Shown here piece by piece: positions 7,230-15,628 of a stretch of DNA of 64,000 bases. The position numbers and the translations under genes are program-made. The stretch's first letter is position 1, and every line of letters begins with the position of its first letter. This DNA comes from Streptomyces hokutonensis (GTDB lineage: Bacteria > Actinomycetota > Actinomycetes > Streptomycetales > Streptomycetaceae), in contig NZ_BARG01000038.1 of NCBI RefSeq assembly GCF_000376565.1, positions 248,001 to 312,000 on the forward strand. Reading direction: 5' to 3'. The notes under the pieces are model-generated. The model saw nothing but the letters and a program-made list of their open reading frames with translations, was not told where the DNA came from and ran no database searches.

Positions 7230-8927
7230 TCAGGCCGGTCGCACGGCGCCGCGGATGGCGGCGGAACCGGCGTAGAAGATCGACTCCTCGCGTATCGGCG
7301 TGCCCGGGCTCGGCGCGTGGATCATCAGGCCGTTGCCGGTGTAGAGGCCGACGTGGTCGATGCTGTCGTAGAAGAAGATCAGGTCGCCGGCGCGGATGTC
7401 CGTGAGGGGGACGAGGGCGCCCGCGCCCGACTGTTCCTGGGCGGTGCGCGGGAGCAGGACGCCCGCTGCCTTCCAGGCGGCCTGGGTGAGGCTGGAGCAG
7501 TCGTACGCGTCGGGTCCCGCCGCGCCCCACAGGCACGGCCTGCCGATCTGTGCGCGGGCGAAGGCGAGGGCGGTGTCGGTCTTGCTCTGGGTGCCGGCGT
7601 CCGGTGCGGTGGGGGTGACGGCGGGTGCCGGGCTCATGGCCGGGGCCGGCGGGAGGGTGATTTCCGGGGCCATGGCCGGAGGGGCAGGGGGTGCGAGTGC
7701 CGGGGCCGCGGCGAAGGAGACCTCGGGGGCGGGGGCGGTCGGCTGCCACTCCTGCTCCGGCGGGCGCCAGGACGGTTCCGGTGCGGGCTGCCAGGCGGGC
7801 TGGGCCGCGGGCTGCTGGGGGATCAGAGGCATCTGCCCGGTGGACCAAGCGGGTTGCTCGGTCACTGCGGGCATCTGCCCGGTGGACCAAGCGGCTTGCT
7901 CGGTCACTGCGGGCATCTGCCCAGTTGACCACACCTGTTGCTCGGTCACTGCCGGGAACTGGCCGGTGGACCACGGCTGTTGCTGGGTCACCGCGGGCAT
8001 CTGGCCTGTCGCCCAGGTCTGTTGCTCGGTCACCATCGGCATCTGTCCGGTGGACCACGTGGTCTCCGGGGCGGACCAGGCCGTCTCCGGGGGCGGCCAG
8101 GTGGCGCCCGTCGGCGGGGTCTCGGTGCGCGGTGCGCCGATGGCCGGGAGCAGGTCCAGGCTCGCGGTGAGCGGGTCGAAGGCCGGTGCCGGGGCGGTCG
8201 CGAACTGCTGTGGTGCCATGACGCGCGCGGGCGGCATCTCGACGGCCGGGGCGGGCGGTACCGGCGGCAGGTCGAGGACGGTCGCCGGAGGCGTCTGCGA
8301 CATCTGGGCCTGAGCCATCTGTGCGATCTGGGCGATCTGAGACATCTGCGGCTGAGGCACCTGCGTCTGCGACATCTGCTGCATCACAGGAGACTGCTGT
8401 GTCTGTGTCTGTGTCAGCGGCGCTGCGGGAGACAACGCGGCGACGGGCGCCGCGGTCAGCTCCGGCGCGGCGGCCATGAGTTGCGGAGCGGTGGGCTCCG
8501 GCGCGGTGCCGGTCCCCGTGGTCAGTTCGGCCACGGCGCGACCGGGCTGCGCTTCGAGCGCGAGGCCGGTGCTCTGGGGCTCGGGACGTCGTTCGGACCG
8601 CTCGGGGCGGGATTCGGCCGGGCGGGCCGGGGTCCTGCCGGGCGGCAGGATCGCCGGTACGGTCGGGCCCAGTTGGGTGCGGGCGCGGTCGAACAGCTGC
8701 CGGGTGACGGCTTCGACGGCGGGGTCGGACGGACGTGACGCGCTGGGGCGGGACTCGACGCGCTTGCGCGGTTTCCCGGACATCGCACGTGTGGCGTTGT
8801 AGTTTCCGGTGGCCGTCTCGGCCCTGTCGTAAAGGGAGTTGATCCGCCGCTGGACTTCGTCGCGGCTGGGTCGGTCGTCCACGGTGGGGCCACTGCCTCC
8901 GGTGCGCGTGCGTCGTTCTGCCGGCAT
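7230..8927 (-). CDS. NlpC/P60 (C40) peptidoglycan endopeptidase with long repeat linker
   Basis: Cell-wall hydrolase of 565 residues. The C-terminal 120 residues form the NlpC/P60 domain: catalytic Cys477 in YDCSSLTQAAW, His525 in DSIDHVGLY and a later His in MIHAPSPG. Residues 20-45 (DEVQRRINSLYDRAETATGNY) are a short helical segment like that found after the signal peptide in related secreted hydrolases. Between them is about 400 residues of Pro/Gln/Ala-rich sequence with six 14-residue repeats and a QMSQ-rich stretch. Odd points: no signal peptide is visible at the chosen start, and no upstream in-frame start restores one, so export may use another route or the protein may act in another way. 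A c-di-AMP riboswitch precedes the gene, and the SD GGAAGGAG directly follows it. Confidence 0.9.
   Translation of the reverse strand: MPAERRTRTGGSGPTVDDRPSRDEVQRRINSLYDRAETATGNYNATRAMSGKPRKRVESRPSASRPSDPAVEAVTRQLFDRARTQLGPTVPAILPPGRTPARPAESRPERSERRPEPQSTGLALEAQPGRAVAELTTGTGTAPEPTAPQLMAAAPELTAAPVAALSPAAPLTQTQTQQSPVMQQMSQTQVPQPQMSQIAQIAQMAQAQMSQTPPATVLDLPPVPPAPAVEMPPARVMAPQQFATAPAPAFDPLTASLDLLPAIGAPRTETPPTGATWPPPETAWSAPETTWSTGQMPMVTEQQTWATGQMPAVTQQQPWSTGQFPAVTEQQVWSTGQMPAVTEQAAWSTGQMPAVTEQPAWSTGQMPLIPQQPAAQPAWQPAPEPSWRPPEQEWQPTAPAPEVSFAAAPALAPPAPPAMAPEITLPPAPAMSPAPAVTPTAPDAGTQSKTDTALAFARAQIGRPCLWGAAGPDAYDCSSLTQAAWKAAGVLLPRTAQEQSGAGALVPLTDIRAGDLIFFYDSIDHVGLYTGNGLMIHAPSPGTPIREESIFYAGSAAIRGAVRPA
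7806..8057 (-). repeat. Six tandem 42-bp coding repeats in the peptidase linker
   Basis: Each unit encodes 14 residues of the form WSTGQMPAVTEQxx; the outer copies have diverged (QMPMVTEQ, QMPLIPQQ). The inner copies are nearly identical at DNA level, so copy number may vary among strains. The unit is uncharged apart from one Glu and ordered around a Trp, as in flexible cell-wall or protein-binding linkers. Confidence 0.8.
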
Positions 8928-8945
8928 GGCAGACGTGCTCCTTCC

Positions 8946-9104
8946 GCTTCGCGCCTACCGGGTTAGCTGTCGGGTTCGGGCGTCGATCACGGAAGGTTTG
9001 CCCTACGGTCCTTGCCCTGAAGGGCAGTTGGACCGATTCACCCCAAGTTCGGTTGGGTCCCCGGCTCCGGCTGCCGCGAGCGGCACGCCGGACTCGGCGC
9101 AAGC
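8946..9104 (-). promoter_or_regulatory. c-di-AMP riboswitch (ydaO/yuaA type)
   Basis: Read on the minus strand, this leader contains the conserved blocks of the ydaO class in order: GGGGACCCA, CTTGGGGTGAATCGG, GGACCGTAGGG, then CCGAACCCGACAGCTAACC and GGTAGGCG. Helix P1 can form between GCTTGCGCC (9096-9104) and GGCGCGAAGC (8946-8955) with one bulge. The 3' strand of P1 abuts the ribosome site GGAAGGAG (8938-8945) of the NlpC/P60 gene. Streptomyces use this riboswitch ahead of cell-wall hydrolase genes such as rpfA, so the context fits. The rest of the 468-bp gap (9105-9395) has no gene and must hold the two divergent promoters. Confidence 0.9.
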
Positions 9105-9395
9105 CGTGCGGCCCGGCGCCGATCGCCGGAGTAGGTCGTACGGCCTGGGCGCCAACTTAGCCAACGTGTGTGCCTCGTGTGAAGGTTGAAGCGCGATATG
9201 TCCGATACGTATTTGTGACCTTTACCTCGCCCTGGTGTGTCGAGGGGTCTGGAGCCCTCCGGGGCCGGTGATCCATAAGAGGTCGCTATGAATTTCTGGG
9301 ACGGTTGAACACACCGGCGCCGCGCTCCGTATTGGGTTGGGGGATTTCCATGCCGGGACGAGCCGGGCCGACCGATACGCGTAGGAGCAACTTCC

Positions 9396-11525
9396 TTGGC
9401 ACGCAACACGCGCAGACGCCCCACAGGCGCACGACGCGCGACGATGGCAGCAGTCGCCCTGATGCTGGGCGGCGGAGGACTGATGGCGGCGAACGTCTAC
9501 GCGTCGGCGTCCGAAGGCGGTTGGGGCGGCGACTCCGCCCAACAGGGGTCTCCGGACGCGGCGTCGCGAGGCGCGACGATCGACTGCCCGGACATCGGCA
9601 CCCAGTTGACGACGGTGCCCGACGGGGCGAAGACCGACGTCGACAAGGAACTCGCGAATCTGGACCAGCAGATAACCGAGGCCTACCAGAAACTCCGGGA
9701 CTCGACGGAGGCCATACGCCAGGACGCCTCCTTCGCCGACAACGCGATCATGAATCCGCTGAAGGAGAAGCGGGCGGCGACGATCGGACGGATCGACGAC
9801 GCCATCGCACGCGTCGGGGACCGCCCGGAAGGGCTCGACGCGCTCGCCGGATGCACCCTGATCGCGCCCACGAACGAGACCGGCGACCAGGGCGGCAACG
9901 GCGGCGACCAGAGTGCCAGTGCCAGTGCCAGCGCCAGTGCTTCCGGCCAGGGCGGTCAGGGCCAGCAGCAGATCACCAACGGGCCCGTCGCCTCGGACTA
10001 CGCGGACATCACCTCCGTGCAGCCGAATGTGAACGCTCCGCAGCAGCAGGCCGACGCCTCCCGCGGGACGTTCGTCACCGCCTGCGGGGTGAACGAGAAC
10101 GGCCTGTTCAACTCCGACAACGTGATCGTCGCGCCCGGAGTCACCAACGGCGCCCACCACTTCCACGACTACATCGGCAACCAGTCCAACAACGCCTTCG
10201 CCAGCGACCAGGACCTCGCCAACGCCGACACGAGCTGCGAGAACCCGGGCGACAAGTCCACCTACTACTGGCCCGTGCTGCGTCTGCAGAACGGCAAGCA
10301 GGAGCGGGACGCGGACAAGCCCGGCGGCGGCACCGAGGGCAACACCGGTGAGATCGTCACGGCCAAGCAGGTCACCCTGACCTTCGAGGGCAACCCGCAG
10401 AGCAAGGTCGTCGCGATGCCGCGGCTCCTGCGCATCATCACCGGCGACGCCAAGGCCTTCGTCAACGGCCCGGCCAACGCCAACGCCTCCTGGAGCTGCA
10501 CCGGGTTCGAGGACCGGCAGCTCAAGGACAAGTACCCGCTGTGCCCGTCCGGCAGTGACGTCGTGCGCACCTTCAAGTTCCAGAGCTGCTGGGACGGCCG
10601 CAACATCGACAGCGCCAACCACCGCACCCACGTGGCCTTCGAGGCCGCCGACGGCACCTGCCCGGCCGGCTTCAAGGCGATTCCGCAGCTGGTGCAGCGG
10701 ATCGTCTACGCCGTCGACGCGCCGAGCCTCCAGGACGGCGACAAGACGAGCCCGCTGTTCGCGGTGGACTCCTTCCCCGAGCAGCAGCACAAGCCCGTCA
10801 CCGACCACGGCGACTTCATCAACGTCTTCTCCGAGGGCCTGATGAACGACATGGTCACCTGCATCAACAGCGGCGAGAAGTGCGGCGCCGGCACGGACAA
10901 CGACCCCGGATCGGGCGGCGGTTCGGGTTCCGGCGGCGGTACCGGCGGGGACGACGGCTCGGGCACGGCCGGTGGCTCGGGTTCGGGTGACGGATCCGGT
11001 ACGGGCGGCGGTTCGGGTGAGCCGCAGGAGTCTCCTACGGCCACTGAGTCCGCTACGGCGACGCCCACCGAGACCGCGTCCGACGAGCCCGCCGGAAACG
11101 GCGGCAACGACGGGAGCGGCGGAAACAACGGTGGCAACGGCGACAACGGAGGCACCGGCGGCAACGACGACCAGCCCACCGCCGAGCCCGCGACCAGCGC
11201 CCCGGACACCCGGACCACCGACCCCGGAGATCTGACGACCGCTGTGTCGGTCCCCAAGGCCGACACGAAGACCGAAGGGTCCAAGTCGACCGAGACGCAG
11301 GGGAGTTCGGACAACAACGCCGGCGGTCAGGTCGGCAGTCCCGTGGCGACCCCGCCCGCCTCGTCCTCGGGCGGCGAGAGCTACGCGGCCGTAGGCCCGA
11401 ACCAGCCGCAGGCTCAGGGCGGCCTGGCGGAGACCGGCGCGAACCTGTGGCCGGCCGCGGCCGGAGCGCTGCTGCTCGTCGCCGGATTCGTCGTGCTGTA
11501 CCGGGGCAAGCGCAGCACTCGCTGA
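9396..11525 (+). CDS. DUF1996 secreted protein with C-terminal cell-wall sorting signal
   Basis: Surface protein of 709 residues. The start is a TTG at 9396 with AGGAG eight bases ahead; the next in-frame ATG would cut into the signal peptide (RRATMAAVALMLGGGGLMAANVYA). Residues 60-150 are predicted helical. A DUF1996 domain spans about 200-490 with its hallmarks VTACGVNENG, GAHHFHDYIGNQ, STYYWPVLR, CSGF-type WSCTGFEDR and SCWDGRNIDSANHRTHVAF. Then follow 180 residues of Gly/Ser/Thr/Asn-rich linker and a sortase-type end: LAETG, a hydrophobic helix and RGKRSTR. LAxTG is the class E sortase signal used by Streptomyces for aerial-hypha surface proteins, so wall anchoring is inferred. The biochemical role of DUF1996 is not established to my knowledge. 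Confidence 0.9.
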   Translation: MARNTRRRPTGARRATMAAVALMLGGGGLMAANVYASASEGGWGGDSAQQGSPDAASRGATIDCPDIGTQLTTVPDGAKTDVDKELANLDQQITEAYQKLRDSTEAIRQDASFADNAIMNPLKEKRAATIGRIDDAIARVGDRPEGLDALAGCTLIAPTNETGDQGGNGGDQSASASASASASGQGGQGQQQITNGPVASDYADITSVQPNVNAPQQQADASRGTFVTACGVNENGLFNSDNVIVAPGVTNGAHHFHDYIGNQSNNAFASDQDLANADTSCENPGDKSTYYWPVLRLQNGKQERDADKPGGGTEGNTGEIVTAKQVTLTFEGNPQSKVVAMPRLLRIITGDAKAFVNGPANANASWSCTGFEDRQLKDKYPLCPSGSDVVRTFKFQSCWDGRNIDSANHRTHVAFEAADGTCPAGFKAIPQLVQRIVYAVDAPSLQDGDKTSPLFAVDSFPEQQHKPVTDHGDFINVFSEGLMNDMVTCINSGEKCGAGTDNDPGSGGGSGSGGGTGGDDGSGTAGGSGSGDGSGTGGGSGEPQESPTATESATATPTETASDEPAGNGGNDGSGGNNGGNGDNGGTGGNDDQPTAEPATSAPDTRTTDPGDLTTAVSVPKADTKTEGSKSTETQGSSDNNAGGQVGSPVATPPASSSGGESYAAVGPNQPQAQGGLAETGANLWPAAAGALLLVAGFVVLYRGKRSTR

Positions 11526-11549
11526 CACCGCGTACGGCTGTAACCGACA

Positions 11550-11585
11550 ACGGCCCGGCCACCCCAGTGAGGGCGGCCGGGCCGT
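11550..11585. terminator. Bidirectional terminator between DUF1996 and gap genes
   Basis: An 11-bp perfect stem (ACGGCCCGGCC with its complement) and 14-base loop sit between the convergent stops at 11525 and 11610. Confidence 0.7.
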
Positions 11586-11609
11586 CGTACGTCCGGCGGG
11601 TCCGGTCGG

Positions 11610-13055
11610 TCAGACGGCCGGTGCCGGATACGTCGGGTACTCGACCCCGGAGACGTGCTGGACGACCCGGACGACCTGGCAGGAGTAGCCGAACTCGTTG
11701 TCGTACCAGAGGTAGAGGATCGCGTTGTCGCCGTCGACCTTGGTGGCGCCCGCGTCGATGATCGAGGCGTGGCGGGAGCCCATGAAGTCGCTCGACACCG
11801 CGTCGGGGGCGGTGGTGAAGTCGATCTGCCGTTTCAGCGGCGAGGTCAGCGAGACGTCGCGGAGGTGGTCCAGGACCTCGGCGCGGGTGGTCTCGCGGCC
11901 GAGCCGCAGGCTGAGGATGGCGATCGAGACGTCCGGCACCGGGACGCGGATCGAGCTGCCGGTGATCGGCGCCTTGAGGTCGGGCAGCGCCTTGGCGACG
12001 GCTGACGCGGCACCGGTCTCCGTGATCACCATGTTGAGCGGCGCCGAACGGCCGCGGCGGTCGGCCTTGTGGTAATTGTCCAGCAGGTTCTGGTCGTTGG
12101 TGAACGAGTGGACCGTCTCCACATGGCCGCGCAGCACGCCGTACTCGTCGGCCATCGCCTTCAGCGGCGGCACGATCGCGTTGGTGGTGCAGGACGCGCA
12201 GGACAGGATCTGCTCGTCGGGCTTGATGGTGTCGTGGTTGACGCCGTGCACGATGTTCGGGACGTCGCCCTTGCCGGGCGCGGTCAGTACGACCTTGTCG
12301 ATGCCGGGCCGCAGATGCTGCGAAAGGCCTTCCCGGTCACGCCACTTGCCCGTGTTGTCGATGAGGATGGCGTCCTTGATGCCGTACGCCGTGTAGTCGA
12401 CCTCCGACGGGTCGCTCGCGTAGATGACCTTGATCTCGTTGCCGTTGGCGACGATCGTGTTGCTCGCCTCGTCGACGGTGATCGTGCCCTGGAACTGGCC
12501 GTGGATCGAGTCGCGGCGCAGCAGCGAGGCGCGCTTCACGATGTCCTGGTCGCCACCCTGGCGTACGACGATGGCGCGCAGCCGCAGTCCGTTGCCCGAG
12601 CCGGCCTTCTCGATGAGCAGGCGGGCGACCAGGCGGCCGATGCGGCCGAAGCCGTAGAGCACGACATCGCGGCCCTCGCGGAACGCGACCTTCTCGGCGC
12701 CGGTGGCACCGGCGACGGCCTCGGCGGTGAACTCCTCGGCGGTCAGGCCGCGTTCGTCGGTGCGGTGGGTGGCGGCGAGCATGCCGATGTCGATCTGGGA
12801 GGGGCCCAGGTCGAGCGTGGTGAGCGCCCGCAGATACGGCAGGGTCTCGGTGACGGAGAGTTCCTCGCCGTCGATCTGGCGGGCGAACCGGTGGGTCTTG
12901 AGGATGCTGACCACCGACTTGTTGACCAGGGACCGGCTGTGCAGCAGGACGGTGACGTCCCGCTCGCGGTGCAGCTTCCCGATCATCGGGATCATCGACT
13001 CCGCGATTTCCTCGCGGTGCTTCCAGTTGGTGAACGAGTCCTCGTTGACAGGCAC
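11610..13055 (-). CDS. gap: Glyceraldehyde-3-phosphate dehydrogenase, long form
   Basis: Phosphorylating GAPDH of glycolysis/gluconeogenesis. It has 481 residues, whereas the common form has about 335. The extra 130 N-terminal residues (NWKHREEIAESMIPMIGKLHRERDV...) precede the NAD-binding Rossmann domain, which begins VVLYGFGRIGRLVARLLIEKAG near residue 130. The catalytic motif SCASCTTNAIVPPLK is intact with Cys289, and the substrate-binding HVETVHSFTNDQNLLDNYHK and WYDNEFGYSCQVVR blocks are present. This extended class occurs in actinomycetes alongside a standard gap, so it may be the gluconeogenic or a specialised isoenzyme; that is inference. It is monocistronic, with terminators on both sides. 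Confidence 0.95.
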   Translation of the reverse strand: MPVNEDSFTNWKHREEIAESMIPMIGKLHRERDVTVLLHSRSLVNKSVVSILKTHRFARQIDGEELSVTETLPYLRALTTLDLGPSQIDIGMLAATHRTDERGLTAEEFTAEAVAGATGAEKVAFREGRDVVLYGFGRIGRLVARLLIEKAGSGNGLRLRAIVVRQGGDQDIVKRASLLRRDSIHGQFQGTITVDEASNTIVANGNEIKVIYASDPSEVDYTAYGIKDAILIDNTGKWRDREGLSQHLRPGIDKVVLTAPGKGDVPNIVHGVNHDTIKPDEQILSCASCTTNAIVPPLKAMADEYGVLRGHVETVHSFTNDQNLLDNYHKADRRGRSAPLNMVITETGAASAVAKALPDLKAPITGSSIRVPVPDVSIAILSLRLGRETTRAEVLDHLRDVSLTSPLKRQIDFTTAPDAVSSDFMGSRHASIIDAGATKVDGDNAILYLWYDNEFGYSCQVVRVVQHVSGVEYPTYPAPAV

Positions 13056-13145
13056 AGGTTTCTCTTTCGAGCTAGGCGGCGCTCATATGCTAACCCGCTG
13101 TTCATCTGCTCGTTCCAAGGGGTCCCTCCTGGGCCGCCGAACGCC

Positions 13146-13183
13146 GTGAGGGCCCTGCCGACGCGCGTCGGCAGGGCCCTCAC
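13146..13183 (-). terminator. Strong terminator (38-bp perfect palindrome)
   Basis: GTGAGGGCCCTGCCGACGC followed at once by its exact complement gives a 17-bp stem with a GCGC loop. It lies 22 bp after the stop of the 13206-13520 gene, closing the cold-shock helicase transcript; on the plus strand it is followed by GGTTTTG. Confidence 0.8.
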
Positions 13184-13205
13184 GGTTTTGTAGCTGGTGT
13201 CGTTC

Positions 13206-13520
13206 CTACGCGTCCTGGGCCGCGCCGCTGCCCAGCAGCGCCGACGCGTTCTCCATCGGGGTGAGGACATGCACGGGCACCGCCTCGGGCAGCCCGTGGC
13301 AGGTGAAGCCGAGCCGGGTCATGGCCCGGATGACCTCGCCGCTGTTGAAGTCGCGCGGGTCCTGCCGGGTGATGACCTGCCCCACCTGCTTGACGGGGTA
13401 GCGGCGCCGCCCGATGGTCACGGACTCACCCGTGACCAGTTCGGGCTTGATGCCCTTCATCGTCTCCAGGACTCCCAGCTTGGTGAGATCGAAGGGATAC
13501 CGGGCGATGACACAACGCAT
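13206..13520 (-). CDS. Conserved small protein in the cold-shock helicase operon
   Basis: A 104-residue protein of unknown function (MRCVIARYPFDLTKLGVLE...). GTGAGG precedes the ATG at good spacing. It is 62 bp downstream of the DEAD-box helicase gene with no terminator between, so the two are probably co-transcribed. No signal peptide, membrane segment or cysteine pair is seen; it contains a basic block (TIGRRRYPVKQVGQVITR) and a mixed alpha/beta composition that could suit RNA or ribosome binding. The same three-gene order, csp, helicase and small protein, is one I recall from other Streptomyces, but I cannot check it here. Confidence 0.8.
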   Translation of the reverse strand: MRCVIARYPFDLTKLGVLETMKGIKPELVTGESVTIGRRRYPVKQVGQVITRQDPRDFNSGEVIRAMTRLGFTCHGLPEAVPVHVLTPMENASALLGSGAAQDA

Positions 13521-13582
13521 GTTGCCTCACAGAGAGAAGGAGAAGCCGTCCGAAAAGACCGCCGAAAAGGCCGAGTTGATCC

Positions 13583-15154
13583 CTATGCCGCGGGGCCGAA
13601 GGACGAGCGTCGCTGTCCCCTGCCGCTTCCGCCGGCACCGCCGCTGCCGCCACTGCGGCGGGCCGTGCCGCCGCCGGTCCGGCCCTCGCCGGCCGGACGG
13701 CCACGGCGGCCGCGCGACGACGAGGAGGAGGGGCTGCGGCGGGCACGCTCGCGCTGCTCCACGACCGGGGCGGTGATGACGACCGGGACGCCGGAGGGGG
13801 CCTGGGCGCCGGTGATCCGGGTCAGCTCCTCCTCGCCCGACCGTACCGAGGTGACCTCGGCGGTCACGCCGGCCATGGTCATCAGACGGGTGAAGTCACG
13901 GCGCTGGTCGGGGGTGACCAGCGTCACGACACTGCCGGACTCGCCCGCACGTGCCGTACGGCCGCCGCGGTGCAGATAGTCCTTGGGGTCGGTGGGCGGG
14001 TCGACGTTGACGACCAGGTCGAGGTTGTCGACGTGAATGCCGCGCGCCGCGACGTTGGTCGCGACCAGCGCCGTCACATGCCCGTCCTTGAACTGCGCGA
14101 GGGTGCGGGTGCGCTGCGGCTGGGACTTGCCGCCGTGCAGCCCGGCCGCGCGGACGCCGTTGTTCAGCAGGTGCTTGACCAGCTTGTCCACCGCGTGCTT
14201 GGTGTCCAGGAACATGATGACCCGGCCGTCGCGCGCCGCGATCTCGGTGGTCGCCCGCTGCTTGTCCGTGCCGTGGACGTGCAGGACGTGGTGCTCCATC
14301 GTCGTGACCGCGCCCTGGGAGGGGTCGACGGAGTGGACGACGGGGTCGGTCAGGTAGCGGCGGACCAGGAGGTCCACGTTGCGGTCCAGGGTGGCCGAGA
14401 ACAGCATCCGCTGGCCGCCCGTCTGCACCTGGTCCAGCAGACCGGTGACCTGGGGCATGAAGCCCATGTCGGCCATCTGGTCGGCCTCGTCGAGGACGGT
14501 GATGGTGACGTTGTCGAGACGGCAGTCGCCGCGGTCGATCAGGTCCTTGAGACGTCCGGGCGTCGCGACCACGACCTCCGCGCCACCGCGCAGTGCCCCG
14601 GCCTGGCGGCCGATCGACATACCGCCGACGACGGTCGTCATCCGCACGCTGACGGCACGGGCGTACGGGGTGAGCGCGTCGGTGACCTGCTGGGCCAGCT
14701 CGCGGGTCGGGACGAGGACGAGCGCGAGCGGCTGACGCGGCTCGGCCCGACGGCCCGCCGTACGGGCCAGCATCGCCAGGCCGAAGGCGAGGGTCTTGCC
14801 GGAGCCGGTACGGCCGCGGCCGAGGACGTCGCGCCCGGCAAGGGAGTTGGGGAGGGTCGTCGCCTGGATCGGGAACGGGACGGTGACGCCCTCGTGGCCG
14901 AGCGCGGCCAACAGCTTGGCGGGCATGTCGAGTTCGGCGAACGACTCCACGGCGGGCAGGCCGGGGGTCACCGTCTTCGGCAGCGCGAACTCGCCCTGCA
15001 GCGCGACCGGTCGGCCGCCGCCGCCCTTGGAGCGGCGCGGAGCGCCCGAGCGATTGCCGGACGGAGCCGCCGAGCGGTAGCCGCCGCTCTTTCCGGATTC
15101 CGGATTTCCATTGCGCTTTCGCGCGAAGCGATCATTTGTACGTGCGCGGTTCAA
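13583..15154 (-). CDS. DEAD-box RNA helicase (cold-shock type)
   Basis: ATP-dependent RNA helicase expected to unwind structured mRNA at low temperature. It has 523 residues from a TTG at 15154, chosen because AAGGAAGG lies eight bases upstream. The core motifs are complete: Q motif PFPIQATTLP, motif I GRGRTGSGKT, Ia PTRELAQQV, Ib TPGRLKDL, II VLDEADQM (DEAD), III FSATLD, V TNVAARGIHV and VI HRGGRTARAG. A basic N-terminal tail (NDRFARKRNGNPESGKSGG) and an Arg/Gly/Ser-rich C-tail of about 60 residues would bind RNA. It lies downstream of the cold-shock protein gene in the same direction, with a terminator between them, so expression may depend on read-through or its own leader. Confidence 0.95.
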   Translation of the reverse strand: MNRARTNDRFARKRNGNPESGKSGGYRSAAPSGNRSGAPRRSKGGGGRPVALQGEFALPKTVTPGLPAVESFAELDMPAKLLAALGHEGVTVPFPIQATTLPNSLAGRDVLGRGRTGSGKTLAFGLAMLARTAGRRAEPRQPLALVLVPTRELAQQVTDALTPYARAVSVRMTTVVGGMSIGRQAGALRGGAEVVVATPGRLKDLIDRGDCRLDNVTITVLDEADQMADMGFMPQVTGLLDQVQTGGQRMLFSATLDRNVDLLVRRYLTDPVVHSVDPSQGAVTTMEHHVLHVHGTDKQRATTEIAARDGRVIMFLDTKHAVDKLVKHLLNNGVRAAGLHGGKSQPQRTRTLAQFKDGHVTALVATNVAARGIHVDNLDLVVNVDPPTDPKDYLHRGGRTARAGESGSVVTLVTPDQRRDFTRLMTMAGVTAEVTSVRSGEEELTRITGAQAPSGVPVVITAPVVEQRERARRSPSSSSSRGRRGRPAGEGRTGGGTARRSGGSGGAGGSGRGQRRSSFGPAA

Positions 15155-15239
15155 TGTGGAACCTTCCTTGATATGGCACGTATCAAGGAATTCCCGCGGT
15201 AATTGAACGGCGCAGAGAATCGCAAGAACGAGCCGGTGG

Positions 15240-15261
15240 CTTCGGCGGAATATCGCCGAAG
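15240..15261 (-). other. Leader hairpin upstream of the helicase gene
   Basis: An 8-bp perfect stem (CTTCGGCG with its complement) and GAATAT loop lies about 85 bp ahead of the helicase start, between it and the cold-shock gene terminator. It could be part of a temperature-responsive leader. Only the inverted repeat is seen. Confidence 0.4.
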
Positions 15262-15277
15262 CATGGAAAATGCAGCG

Positions 15278-15313
15278 AGCTGGGGCCCGCACCCCAAGGT
15301 GCGGGCCCCAGCT
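15278..15313 (-). terminator. Terminator of the cold-shock protein gene
   Basis: A 16-bp perfect stem (AGCTGGGGCCCGCACC with its complement, loop CCAA) begins 18 bp after the stop of the csp gene. Confidence 0.8.
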
Positions 15314-15331
15314 GCGAAGTTAACGTCGGTG

Positions 15332-15535
15332 TTACGCAGGGACGATGTTCTCGGCCGTCGGGCCCTTCTGGCCCTGCGCGATGTCGAAGGTCACCTTCTG
15401 ACCCTCCTGCAGCTCGCGGAAGCCCTGGGCGGCGATGTTCGAGTAGTGGGCGAAGACGTCAGCGCCGCCGCCGTCCTGCTCGATGAAGCCGAAACCCTTT
15501 TCCGCGTTGAACCACTTCACGGTGCCACTGGCCAT
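15332..15535 (-). CDS. Cold-shock protein, CspA family
   Basis: Small single-stranded nucleic acid-binding protein acting as an RNA chaperone. The 67 residues are the standard family length: MASGTVKWFNAEKGFGFIEQ with RNP1 (KGFGFI), then DVFAHYSNI with RNP2-like VFAHY, and the acidic end GPTAENIVPA. The ATG at 15535 has AAGGAG six bases upstream; a start further upstream would add 12 residues without support. It is followed by a strong terminator and then by a DEAD-box helicase gene in the same direction. Confidence 0.97.
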   Translation of the reverse strand: MASGTVKWFNAEKGFGFIEQDGGGADVFAHYSNIAAQGFRELQEGQKVTFDIAQGQKGPTAENIVPA

Positions 15536-15628
15536 TTTGTTCTCCTTCGGGGCGGTCAGCGGAGTCCGCACTGTGCGGGCTCCGTGTCGCCGTGATGATC
15601 ACCCCGCCGGAAGAAAAACCGGACACAC

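Noticed and set aside
7806..8057. Regular 42-bp repeats taken at first for a CRISPR array
   Set aside because: The units are contiguous without spacers and translate in frame as WSTGQMPAVTEQ repeats.
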